DNA of 64,000 nucleotides from assembly GCF_963675165.1 (NCBI RefSeq), contig NC_087389.1, positions 1,336,001 through 1,400,000 of the forward strand, written 5' to 3'. A program made the translations under genes and the position numbers. Positions 1 to 12,500 of this stretch are shown here, piece by piece. Source of the stretch: Halichondria panicea (lineage: Eukaryota > Porifera > Demospongiae > Suberitida > Halichondriidae). Numbering within the stretch: the first letter of the stretch is position 1; the number at the start of each line of letters is the position of its first letter. The notes beneath the pieces are model-generated. The model worked only from the letters and a program-made list of their open reading frames with translations, did not search any database and was not told where the DNA came from.

Positions 1-19
1 TATTTGTCGATATGTACAG

Positions 20-2141
20 GTACTGCCAAATCTCAGTTCCTCAAGTTTTCCTCCCGACTCTCCCCACGCTCTGTCCTCACTACTGGCATAGGGAGCACCA
101 GCGCTGGGCTCACCGTCACAGCTGTCAAGGTGGGGTTGGTGACTGAGTATGTATGATATGGCCTAGTTGTTAACTCGTGTTTCCATAAGGTTGTTTGTAG
201 CAGTTTAAAAATCTGATATTTGTCTGCGATTAAGTATCGCTAGTTTTCCCATACAAGGTAGCAGATAGCAACTATTGTGCCCTTGATATTTATACTGTTT
301 CTATCAGCTAGTTTATAATGTATACAACATCAGTGCTGCATGTAAATGTCCCCCCTCTCTCTCTCTTCCTCAGGATGGTGGTGAGTGGGGCTTGGAGGCG
401 GGGGCATTGGTACTGGCGGACGGAGGACTGTGCTGTATTGATGAGTTCAACAGCATCAGAGAGCATGACAGAGGCAGCATTCACGAGGCCATGGAACAAC
501 AGACCATCAGTGTGGCCAAGGTGTGTGTGTACTGGTGTAGACTAGTGTTGTCTACACTAGACCGCAAGATAGACTAATCATCCACTAATTCAACAGATGT
601 CTCGTCCTGTACATTGAATGTAGATCTCGATATCGCTTTCATTTTGAAAGTACTAGAATTGGCTCTGTAACTAGTGTTCTGTTGGTCCAAATTCAACAAT
701 TTAATGATTTTCTGAAAGCTTGTAAGGAGCCCGTTCAGATGCAAGTATGCTCAAATTCCAAATTTAGAAGGAGCCATAATTTCCTATTTTGAAAAAAGTG
801 TACAATCCTAGCTGCCACCAATGTCACTACGACCATGGGCTATGATAAATAGCCTATGGTATTTTGCAGGTCCAAAATAGATTTAACACATAATCTGAAA
901 GGCCTCTTTCTAAGCTGTCAGAAAATCATAACTTATTGGACAAACAGAACATGGCCATTCAATTTTATTTTATCGTTAGGTATACATATACATCTATACA
1001 ATGAACAAAGAATTATAGTAGGAGCAACCCTATTTCTAGCCTCTGGGCTGAAAATCAGTTGATTTGCTGTCTCAAATACACTTACTGTATGCTTGTATCC
1101 ACACATGTACGTTTATCCCTCTATTAGAGTCAACTAGTTTATATGGCCTACTTTGATAGCTGGGATCATGCATTGCATTGCTGTAGGCTGGTCTGGTGTG
1201 CAAGCTGAAGACAAAGTGCACAATCCTAGCTGCCACTAACCCCAAAGGTCACTACGACCCAGAGCAGGTGACCCTCTACCCTCCTCACACACTTGTAACC
1301 ACTACCCCCCCCCCCCCACATGCAGTCAGTGAGTGTGAACGTGGCTCTGGCTAGTCCCCTCCTGAGCAGGTTTGATCTTGTGTTGATACTCTTAGATGCA
1401 CACAATACCGAATGGGACAAAGTGGTCTCCACCTTCATATTGCATGGAAAGTCACTCTCCACTGAGTCCGCGGAGATATGGAGCATTGAAAAGATGAGGT
1501 CTTACTTCTCTTATGTCAAGTCTCTCAAGCCGGTCATGACTCAGAACGCCAACAAGTAAGTGTGTATTAATTGTGACTTAATTGTAAATTGTTGTCTTCT
1601 AATACCTACCTCCTGAAGTCTGATTGCTCATGTTTTGGTTCTCCTGACTACAGAGTGTTGTCAAGGTACTATACCACTCAGAGACAGGCTGACATGCGGA
1701 ATGCAGCTAGAACAACCATCAGGCTACTGGAGAGTCTTGTCAGGTTAGCACAAGGTGAGCTAGTGGCTATAAAAATAGCTACACGTTAAAATTTACTGTT
1801 GGCAGCATACAATTCCTAGCTGAGAGATTGCCCTCCCCCCCTCCCAGCTCATGCCAAGCTGATGTGTCGAGGGGAGGTGACTATACAGGATGCAGTGGTG
1901 GCAGTGACTGTGATGGAGTGTTCTATGCAGGGGGCCGCTCTGCTGGGGGGCTTCAATGTACTGCACTCAGCGTTCCCTAAAGACGCAGACCAGGAGTACA
2001 GCACTCAAGGTGCTGCTCTTATCTATGATGTCTGTCTCTCGCTATTATTCATGATTGTTTCTCCTTTCAGAACGGCTAGTTTTGGGAAAGCTCCAACTGG
2101 AAGAATTGTTGGATCAGAGTGGTGCTGCCCATTTTACATAA
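20..2141 (+). CDS. MCM9: MCM9 DNA helicase, 3' part (5' end outside window)
   Basis: MCM9 is an AAA+ MCM-family helicase that works with MCM8 in homologous recombination and fork repair. Seven exons are visible: 20-129, 374-520, 1187-1267, 1326-1555, 1654-1754, 1848-2009 and 2071-2141. They join in frame to 299 codons plus TAA. The first exon enters inside the Walker A loop (GTAKSQF). The second carries Walker B (LCCIDEF), then come the LLSRFDLVL arginine-finger block and the MCM9-like [19 protein letters not shown] and [13 protein letters not shown] segments. The protein stops soon after this AAA+/lid region, so the long C-terminal tail of vertebrate MCM9 is absent or unrecognised. Family assignment rests on remembered MCM9-specific wording, which differs from MCM2-8. 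Confidence 0.93.
798..836 (+). pseudogene. Decayed copy of MCM9 exon 3 inside the preceding intron
   Basis: About 38 bp here repeat the middle of the real exon at 1187-1267, with two substitutions and a small internal deletion. The copy lacks good splice sites and is out of frame. It looks like a partial exon duplication that decayed. Confidence 0.6.
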
Positions 2142-2403
2142 TAAATCATCACTACATGTATATACTTTCATTTTTTCATCATTCCCAACTTCAACTTTCG
2201 CCTACTTTGGCACATCACACAAAGTTTTGTCGTTTCAATGTATGGCGCATTGCCTACACACATCATAACAATTATAATAATAGAGAGCGCAATAAAAATA
2301 AACGATGAGTTGTTATGCGCATGTGCAAACTTAGCAGAAAGTGAGAGGGGCTGCTTGTTGTCGTGGGCTCTATTTAAAATAATTAACGTTCAAAAAATGA
2401 AAG

Positions 2404-3635
2404 ATGGCATCGGTGTATCCTGGTATGAAGCCGATGCTGGAGTTTGTGGGAGTCCCAGAGCAAGTGAAGGGTCGCCCCAGGAGGCGAAGATGCGCTGTAA
2501 AGACTCCCAAGAACCCTAGAGTGAAGTCAGTGCCTCTAGAAGGGAGCCAACAGCCGGACATCAAGTGGGTAAGCTCACTATCTAGATACTACCAAGAGGA
2601 TTCCTAATGAACTCTTGATCCTTCTTAAAGATGATATCGTGGTAATCTTTTTTATTCCACCACTAGGTCTCACCTCAGTTTAACATTGAAGTAGGAGTAG
2701 GTCGTGCTCACAGACCAAGAGCCAGGAGAGGTGTTCTGGAGATTAAGACAAGCAAAAGAGCTGTTCAGTCGTTGCAATTTGATGATGAAGACAGTCCCCA
2801 TATTTCAATCTACCCCAGCCTTGCCCCTCACCTTATGAACAAACTGGAAACAAATCAAACTTTGAGTACACAGAAAGCTGACGATAAAACCGTTCATCAA
2901 AAAACTTGCCAATCATTTAATATGGACAATTTTTCTACAGACCAGACAGTTCCTGACTTGACCGATTCGTGTTCACAGCAAGGTATGGAGGACTCAGACG
3001 AGACAACTGAAGAGATAGCTGAGCTCAGTGATCTGGTGGGGAGCATGTCTCTCGAGAATGCAACTAAGTCTATCCACACTACACTGCCTCATGTGGACAT
3101 TACTGACCCTGGTAATGAAACTGATCTCTCTGTCCCAGGACATGAAGACGTCTATTCTCACATCAATCCAGACAGAGGAAAGGTTGTTGAGGACAAGAAT
3201 CTAATGGAACACTGTCACATACAAGTAACAAAAACTGTCAATCAAACTTTTGTACCCAACAGTTCTCAAATGGTACACTCATCTCAATCATTGAATATGC
3301 TTAAGAGGACGAGAACCTTTCAACCACCCTCCACCAGTACACCCAATCGTCATGGAGACACCTCACTCCCCCATCAAACCACCCCTTACATTGACCACTC
3401 CACCAAACGATATGACTCAACCACCCAACTGTCATCACCTTCCCTAAGCTCTGACTTTATGCTCCAACTAACGGCCACGACCAACAGTCACTACGATGAA
3501 CAATTGGATAGTTATGATACCAACGGCGAGGAAAGCGATGGAGATGATGACAGTGGCTTTATTCTGGCCACTGAAACTCCACAGCATCTGTGGCGCTCCC
3601 CTCAAGTGAAAGTTATAGACAGTACTTTTTCATAA
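2404..3635 (+). CDS. RHNO1: RHNO1-like 9-1-1 clamp-interacting protein (candidate)
   Basis: Two exons, 2404-2568 and 2667-3635, join in phase 0 to a protein of about 377 aa. The N-terminus is basic (GRPRRRR). Across the splice site the protein reads KWVSPQF, close to the SWVSPDF motif that vertebrate RHNO1 (RHINO) uses to bind the RAD9-HUS1-RAD1 clamp. Some 30-40 residues later comes LQFDDEDSP, resembling the LTFESP block of RHNO1. The rest is low complexity, rich in Ser, Thr and Asp, with no enzymatic domain. It lies tail-to-head after MCM9. The call rests on one short motif plus general layout; an unrelated disordered nuclear protein is the alternative. Confidence 0.5.
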
Positions 3636-3847
3636 TTCTGTCCTGAATCATTCCACATTGTTTACATGTCATTAGTCTCGCACCAGCCCAATACATGAAA
3701 CCATGAACTCTTAGAATGAGTGATCCAATTATCCGAAAGCATGCATCAGAGAAATATTAAAATCCACGTTTACCAACATTACATTGTACATGTAGTACTT
3801 TACTTGGAGACTGCTGAGACGTACTTATCAAGCCTGATTAACTGAGT

Positions 3848-5174
3848 ATGGGTGAGTTACATAATTATAAAGACCTACCATATAATTGCTAGCTAGAGTC
3901 TTCGCTGCATATTGAATTTTGAGGATTTGTTCAAGACCTTCAACAGCTACACACTCACATTTATTCGTAATGCCTTAATATACAGGAGGCTTATTTACTC
4001 GGTTGTTTTCGGGGTTATGGGGAGCCAAGGAGCTGCGGATCTTGATCCTGGGTCTAGACGGGGCAGGCAAAACCACCATCCTCTACCGACTGCAAGTAGG
4101 GGAGGTTGTCACCACAATTCCAAGTAAGCTTTTAATAGTCTAATCGTGTTGTAAACTGTAACCAAATAAATATCTCTCCCCAGCAATTGGGTTTAATGTG
4201 GAGACTGTAACGTACAAGAACCTCAAATTCCAAGGTGAGGAGTGTGGCTCATAGCGTGTAGTGCCATATTATTTATTGAGTCTATAATTATATAATACTG
4301 TATATAATTATTACAACATTACGTTGCTATTATATTATTACGTAGTACATGTGCTCTACAGTCTTAATCATGTGTCTTTCTTCTCCCTATATACAGTTTG
4401 GGATCTAGGAGGTCAGACAAGCATTCGACCGTACTGGCGGTGTTACTATGCCAACACTGATGCAATCATCTATGTGGTGGACAGTGCAGACAGAGACAGG
4501 CTGGCCATCTCCAAATCAGAACTCGTCTCCATGTTGGAAGTGAGTGCAGCGCGTGGAGTAGTGTAGCTAAGACCGGTTTATTTAGCAAAAGAATCAGTGC
4601 TGTATAATCCCATTGTCACAGTTAACTATTTCCAAGTCAGTTTCTAGTGGCTAGAAAGCAACTTCTGTGTGATTTTCAACTACAATGACAAGTTTGTACA
4701 GTCTAGAAACAAAGTCATCTGTATCATCACCTCATATTATCATACCCCATTGTATTCTGATCACAGGAGGACGAGCTTAAGACGGCCATGTTGATGGTGT
4801 TTGCTAACAAGCAGGACATAGAAGGAGCTATGACACCCTCGGAGATATCGACTGCCCTGGGTCTCTCAGCTCTCAAAAGTAGGACGTGGGCCATCTTCAA
4901 GACCTCCGCCATCAAGGGGGAGGGGCTGGAGGAGGCCATGGAATGGTGGGTGACTAGCTGTTCTCAGTGATGACCCGGCCTGTACTATAATAATGCAAAT
5001 TTAAGAACCCCGTTTATCATACATGTACTATATACTAATGCCACTTTAGCTAATAATATTGTACAGCTTGCGAACAACATTCTGTACTTTACACTTGCAC
5101 GGACTGCTTAATTGATCATCCTCTTTAATTATTTGTCATTCAGGTTAGTGAATGCTCTGAAGGGAACCTCTTGA
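3848..5174 (+). CDS. ARL1: ARF-like GTPase 1
   Basis: ARL1 is a myristoylated small GTPase that recruits golgins to the trans-Golgi. Six exons (3848-3851, 3986-4123, 4184-4234, 4397-4539, 4767-4945, 5144-5174) give 181 residues, the same length as human ARL1. The first coding exon holds only ATGG, so Met and the first base of Gly2 are separated from the rest by an intron. The joined start reads MGGLF, a typical N-myristoylation site. GLDGAGKTT (P-loop), TIGFNVETV (switch I), [14 protein letters not shown] (switch II) and NKQD are all present. Matches extend through [15 protein letters not shown] and [11 protein letters not shown], which are ARL1 rather than ARF wording. Confidence 0.96.
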
Positions 5175-5367
5175 CATCAGAGGAGGATACTACCCTATTT
5201 TAAATTTTTCATTTTCTACCATGGAATTGCACTAAATTTGATGGACCTTCCTCTCAGTTGTTATTGGTTACGATAAATTTGTGCATAATTATAATTATTC
5301 TGTGCTTTTGCTTATGATGAAGTCATTTATCTCGTTGACAATACAATGATAACGAATTATTTGCAAT

Positions 5368-5373
5368 AATAAA
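5368..5373 (+). promoter_or_regulatory. Likely polyadenylation signal of ARL1
   Basis: AATAAA lies about 195 bp after the ARL1 stop, in the roughly 260 bp between the convergent ARL1 and UBR5 stops. Confidence 0.45.
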
Positions 5374-5436
5374 TCATCATTATTAATTGTAGATTACTTA
5401 ACAAAAATTGGGAAATGTGGGAACTGCATGGTGGGA

Positions 5437-6468
5437 TTATCCGAGGCCGTAAGCCTGGCATTGAATGGCCTGAAGCAGTTTTTTCTTGAGTATGGTGTAG
5501 GAGGGGTAGAGAGGGAGGGACATTCTCTGACTGCAGGTGGAGGCCACAGGGAGGGAGTCCACGTCAGAGCTGTTAATGACATCAATAGTTATTGCTATGG
5601 CTGTGTGCGTGCGTGTGTGTGAGGGGGTGGGGTATTAGTACAGTACACACGTATTGTAAACAAATACATACATAGTTATGTTATTACAGCAATGAAAGTA
5701 AACAGGGGATCGTGTACACTTACATGTGTATGGTATCATTATAAAAGTGAAAGCTGTTAGTTATATTGCTTACGAGTGTCAGCGTTTGTGAAATCTGAAG
5801 TTGCCGGGAGAGCTGCTGAGCCAGTGGAAAAGTAGAGCAGCTGCTGACGCTGAGTGTTGTTCATGTGTTTCACCACTCGCCAAAACATCCTGCATAGGGG
5901 AGAGTACTGAAGCCATAGCAACAACAGATGTGATAGTTCACCTCTCAAAGTTCTGTTTGAACTGGTTGGAGCCCCCATGTGTGTGGTTGAATCTAATGAC
6001 AGTCTTCAGTCTTGCAATAGATATGTCCATGGAACCTCCAGAAAGCAGCAATTGAAAGTCCTGTCAAAGTTTATTATAAGATATGGTTATGTCTTACGGT
6101 CTTACAATAGTGTTGTCCTTACCTCTGCAGTGAGAGAGGAGAGTAGCTCTGGGGGTACCACGTCATTGAGCCCTTCTTTCATGGCCTCCAACTCAGCCTT
6201 CACACAGCCAACCATCGTGAACATGGCGTACAGTCTGCAAAAGGCAATGAAAGAAAATTAATGTGCACTGTCTTCTCATAAAATTCTAGATTATCTCACC
6301 TCACATACTCGTGGACTCTGTCTGGAGCCACAGGGATCTTGGAGCCACCTGGTATGAGATCCACCAACACTGGTTCAGAAAACTGGCCACTTAGTGGTGC
6401 CTGTTGTATGCGTGTGTATATAAAGCAAACTGATCAATGTCAATCCAACGAGCACTTGTGGCGCAATT

Positions 6469-6501
<33 letters not shown>

Positions 6502-9500
6502 CTGGTTCAAGCCCAGCCAGGTGCGAATGATTTTTTTCTTCTTTTTTTCTCAGAAGCCATACACAATAACTTTCTTAAGTTACAACTCACCTCGAAGTAA
6601 CAGCCATAAGTAGCAATGAACTCTTCACTATCTTTTTTGTCCACCTCCATATCAACCATCATTCTTCTCATTCCTTCATACAGGTCAGCATTGTAGAAAG
6701 CCAGATCATGCCAAGCAACATCTCTGTGGAAAAACAAGGCAATCAAATACACAGTCTACAAGTTCAAATAGTCCTTACTTTCCCAATAGAAACTTGGCCA
6801 CGTGCCTACACATAGTGAGGGGTATGTTGTACTTGAACCACAGGCAGAGGCCAAAAAATCGACCAATTGACAAAAATGTTGATCGCCGTTGTGCCTGCAA
6901 AAAACATAAGTTGTGATATCGAAGTGATAATTATCAATAATTATTGAAATTGGATGATGGGTAGTCAAAGGTACATGTAGCTACATAGAGACACCCATTC
7001 ACTTTGAGGTTGGCAATCTTTGTCTGCGGTGTGGAGAGAGGGGCCAAAAATGGACATGGTGCATACATCCCCAGCTGCTCTGGTAGCTTGCCGGGCTGAT
7101 GCAGGAGGCGTCCCAACTTGTTAATCGGGGGTTTGGTGAAGTCTGAGTTGATGAGGTCGTTGGCCAGAGAGGCAAAGAAACCTCTGTTCACACCTGGTCC
7201 CGAACCATCCTCCCCCTCGAACTTGACACGGATGGAAGAGTAATGGAACCGAGACATCTGTACACAGGAATGGAATCGGGACGTCTTAGAGTATACATGC
7301 ACATAATAAAACCAAGAATTACGCTCCTTAAGACAGTATATTAACTCACTGCTAGTAACATGTCAAGGGAGTCTTGCAGAAGGTGCTCTCTCCTCACTCG
7401 GATGGAGAACGTGTTGGACACCGTCCGAGACCAGTCACGTGACACCTGAGACTCATTGAACAGCTGTGCCACCTGATGACGAAACCTGTGAGAGGGTATG
7501 CCAGGGTCAACGAGTTGTGTACACACTTTCACAAGTAACACACATACATATTGTAGTATACACGTGTTCACATACATGTAGCTAAGCCTCAACATACCTT
7601 GCCATCCTGCTGGCAAATCCAGCCTTGGAATTGAGGAAGTTTGACCTTTCACCCCCGGGCCCCTCAGCCAGGAAAATATGAGCAAATACACTAATGGCAG
7701 CACTCCACCTCTGGTGCACATGCTCAGTGGTCCAACTCGTGGAGATGGAACTAGGTACACTGTACGGAATCATCGGAATATGAAATAAAGCCTGGGGACA
7801 TACAGTACATGCTATTCTGTAATGGATAACACTACACAAAACACTTACATGTACCTCGAGTCATTCCTTGAGTAGCTCACAGGCAGTATTTTTTTGCCAG
7901 TCTCCATACCGTCAGCCCCCACACTGTCACGCCCCCCACTGCCAAACAGCTGCTCCTTTTGTGCGTACGGCTGTAGTAGGTGTGGCTGCTTGGCCAGGGG
8001 GTAGGTCTCCACCGGACGATTAAACACTCCTTTCTCCTCACCAAAGAATTGGTCGTTTGACCGTTGAACTTCCTCCTCAGAGTTGGCACTCACAGACTCA
8101 GTTCTGGTGAAGAAGGTGACCGTTTCTTTCTCCTCTTGTGTTTGATCCAGTGTTGGCTGACTGGAGATGAGCGTGGAGAGGGGCTTCATAGGGAGGTGGG
8201 CCAGGAGGTAGAGGAGCCCGTCTAGACAGTACACTACATGCTCGTAGCTGCAAGAGATGGATACACACTAACAGTACATGTGTACACAGTACCAAATGCA
8301 TGCACTGAACATTAGGAAACTACTGAATGCACTCTTTGTAAAAACTCCTTGAGAATGATTAATGTAAGCACTTAGCTACTCCACTCGGGATAGACAATAA
8401 AGCACTGAATGTCTATCTGTTCTACATGTAAGTACTTGCACGTAAGTAGACTCACCCGTAGAGGTCTAGTACTGGTAGACTCTGATGGCCGTCGTGCGTG
8501 TGAGAGCGAATGAGGTAAGCAATGTACTCGCTCGGTGTGGAGCCCACAAAACTACGTGATGTCCGTCCAGAGCGTCGAGCATTTCCACCTGGCCTGCCTC
8601 CAGTACGCAGTGACATCACATGACGCTAGGACAACACACCAATCAGAGTAAAAGTCTAACAGTCAAAGATTTACTTACCTCTGTGTCAAATTGCTCGCCA
8701 CGTTGCAGCTGACCTTCTGCAACGTCCAACACACTGACCACCCATCCCCAAGTCTTGTCTAGCGTATCCATCCCTCGCTGAATCAACAGCTTACCAGTAC
8801 CCAGCGGCAACGAGAGTGAGGTCTGGTGACAAAACAATAAGTCACATGATAGTCACATGCACAAGTTTGGGGGGGGGGGGGCTCACTTCAGTAGACTGGT
8901 TGTCACAGACATGCTTGGCAATATCCACTAAGTCCTTGACCAGCCTGGCAAATGTTCGTGCTAGAAACCCAGAGCCGAACCTGATGCTGGGGATGCTGGC
9001 CAACGGGATCATAGCCTCTGCACTGCCCTGCACACACAAGCAAAATAGATGCTAGCCAAACTATACAATCATACAATTATTGATTTTTCATCCTATTTCC
9101 TGCGTTTCACTGTGTCAATACGTGTATTAAAAAAGCACACAAAAGTACACAGCAGTCCCTACCAGAGTAATGTTAGCCATGACGTTCTGATGGTTGCTCC
9201 TGGAGCTGGTCTCCCCGATTCTCCGTCCATCCAGGGCCCAGGCGTACGGGTAAATATCCTCCAGCCTCTCATCATCGCTCTCTTCTGATTGGACGACAGT
9301 TTCGGCCTCAAAATGGTACATTGCCCCGGGCATTGGCGGGAAATCCTCATCGTCTGATTGGTCCGTGTCCAGATCCAGGAATGGGAATGGAATAGATTGA
9401 GTGGGAATATTGAAACTGTGTGGATCCACTCGTTCCACTGGAGCACTTGATCGAGACGGCTCATCCTGATCAGACATCTCGACGTCACTCTCCACCCCCT

Positions 9501-12500
9501 CACCACCCTCACTCCCCACACCTCCACACGGCATCGGAGTCAGGACTACACCAGTTGAGGGAGGGTGGTCTGCGCTGGTGTCAGCTGACTTGGAGGACCG
9601 TCCGAGAGCCGTACGAGTGTGGATGAGTCGTGACAGCGACTGAGGGGCAGAGCCTGGGGTCGAGGTCCTGTAAAATACAAACACAACATTTGAGTGCAGC
9701 TACGTACATTTCATATAAACTCTTATACCGTTTAGTTTGGTAAAATCCACCAAATCGCAAATTAAAACAACCACCAAATTTTCCAGTTATACGGTAGTTG
9801 TCTAATGCACAGTAGTTGCAGGTATTACACACATGTAAATGCTTACAACAATAGATGCAGTAGTTAGTGTTTACATCAGAGTTAGAGCTACACTACACTG
9901 CATATATGTGCCTGAATTACAACAATAGTCTAATACTATAGTTATTGTTCAACTGACCGTCTGGAGTACGAGGGGGTGTAGCCGTATGACGACGCTTGCT
10001 GATACTCTGAAGCCACTGAGCTGGCCCCAAGTGGTTTGGCCACACCCAGTCTAACGGGAGCAATGGACGCCTCGGCAGCTGCCACTAGACTGGCCACCGA
10101 TAGCCAGGAGAACCGAGAGAGAACAGACCTGCAAGGGGGAGGGGTTACAACATGAGGGGACAGCCACAATGTAAATTCATTGTAATGTGGTTAGAGTATA
10201 GCGTATTTCTCAATCATTTCGGACACTTACAATGCACATGCATGTACGTGCATATCTTAGTATATAGTACTATAGTTATCAGGAAATGAACCACAACATA
10301 CAACCCATGCACAAAGGAAAGAAGACATACACTCAAACCACTCACCATAACGTCTGTGAGAATTCCTTTGAGGAAGCCCCCCTCTGTGAACTCTGACCTC
10401 CACCGGCTCTGGATGATGATTGCTGCGAAGTATTGGCATCCGTCCAATCAGTGCTTCTGCCACCTGTGAGGAGAGAGAGAGTCATGTGATATGAGATGTG
10501 ATCATGTGACTTACCGTCTGAGGGTCTTGGTTGTTGTGATGTTGCCCGAGTATTGTCAGCCCGACTGTGGTTCATAGCCAACACACGAACTGCTGACTCA
10601 ACAAAACGACGACCAACTATCAGAGCGACATTTTTCTCCGTCAACTTTAAATTCTGAGCTTTAAGCCAAACAGTGTCATTAGTAAGCAGAGACAGATCGT
10701 TGGCACCGACCACAGACATAGCATTGTTCATTTTCCCCAGAATAGTGTCCACAACAACAGTCACGGTCTCGGCATCGCAATTGAGCAGGAGATGAGATGT
10801 GAAACTGTCGAGAGACGGCACAGAACCAAACACACAAGACTCACTAGAGGCATCAGTGGTTGGGTAAAATCCCAAGATGGTTGCCACGAGACAGGGCCAG
10901 TTGGATACGAGTGGCTGCAACAGATCCACACCACTCGCACTCATACCCTCCTTATTGCGACAGCTGCACTCTGTGTTGGTCATCTTGTACGCTTTCGGCT
11001 TGAGTGGTTTGCCCAGTACACTGGTCCGTGCTTCTGTTGTCGAGTTGTTACTAGGTAGCAGTCCTTCTCCAGACGTTGCTAATAGCTCAGGGGGGGTGCT
11101 GAAGTTTCTAACCATTTGCGAGAGGTCCATCTGTTCTGGCAGGTTTGTGAGGTACTCCGATAGACTGGTGTAGTCTGATATATTGGTGTAGGGCATTAGA
11201 GGTCTTGTTCTCTCCAACACATGCCTTTCGACGGGATCACTTGACAAAACACGCGCCAGAGACGAGGAACTATCTTGGTTGGATGAAGTAGGTAGAGTTT
11301 CACTGGGGGTAGGGTCACTGGTGGTAGGCTCAGACGATGACGACGAATTTTGCCCTTTTTTGACCTCTGCTAGAGCCTCGAGGCACTTGGTGTTGTGTAC
11401 AATGGAGAAGAGTGTTGTTTCTCTGCCTCCTGTTGTGACCACGTCCCCCAGCGAGAGGAGCTTGGTGAGGAGGGTGTGTGCCAGGGAGGGGTGGGAGTGC
11501 TATGTGTGTGCAGGGGAGGGGGTGGGATTAATAAACGTACAGTTTTTCAATTCATAATTATAAGTGACATTTTACCGGTCCAATTTCATGAAAGCTTACA
11601 AGAAGCTCTATTAAATGGCACAATCAACCCACACATTTTGAACATACTAAAATTCAGAAAAAACCATGGACTATGAATTAATCTCATATTGAATAAGTAT
11701 GCATACCTGTACAACATTGTATTCTTTACAATAATTATTTTATTGCTACGATTAATGTGCAATGAGTCAATGATAAAACTACACAATAAAGATTAGTGTT
11801 GAAACATTTCTACTTTCTGAAGAGTCCGTCAAATAGACTAAGTCCAGTTTGCTTCACAAGACTGACAGATACTTGGAAAGAGATTCTATTGTCTTTGATG
11901 TACGAAGATAGATCGTCAAGGGAGATATACTGTGAGAATCCTTGACCACGCTTGGCTCGTACACCGTCCTTTACGCAACCAGCTATCTCAGTGCTTAGAC
12001 CTTTGGGAAAATTAACAAATCTCTCGTGATGAATGGAGCCGACTTGATCGAGAAGACAAATAGTTAAAGACCCTTCAAACGGCCACTTCAAGCCCTTGTC
12101 ATTCTCTCCTTTAGCGATATACACAAACAGTGAAATGTGCGAGCCTTTACCGTCCATAATGCCACCACAATCGACTCGGAGTTGCAGCTGGTAGCCCCGA
12201 GGGTGTGAAAGAAAGTAGGGGCTGTACCACTCGGCATTATGTTTCTTTCGTCTGCTCACTTCCGTCACGGTGAAGGTAGCCGGGGCAACGAGGAGGGAGG
12301 GTTCGGTAGGTGGAGAGGCACACATTTTTTGCTCCAAAGGTGATGGTTTGGTTTGAGAAGATGAAGACAGCGTAGTCTTTAGTTCATCTAGCTGTGTGGT
12401 GAGGGAATCAATCAAAGATCTCAATCCTTGAATATCAGACGTCTGTGATTCTTTTAAAGCATTCATTTCGCTCTTTAGTGTCTCGTTTTCGTCCTGTACA

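Noticed and set aside
9159-9527. Minus-strand ORF in a second frame within UBR5
   Set aside because: It overlaps a confirmed UBR5 exon in another frame and has no recognisable protein features.
11395-11676. Plus-strand ORF ending FHESLQEALLNGTINPHILN
   Set aside because: Half of it is antisense to UBR5 exon 13. The rest is isolated, with no start or splice support.
11510-11800. Search for a UBR-box exon between the TRAF-like gene and UBR5 exon 13
   Set aside because: No frame on the minus strand has the needed Cys/His pattern or splice sites.
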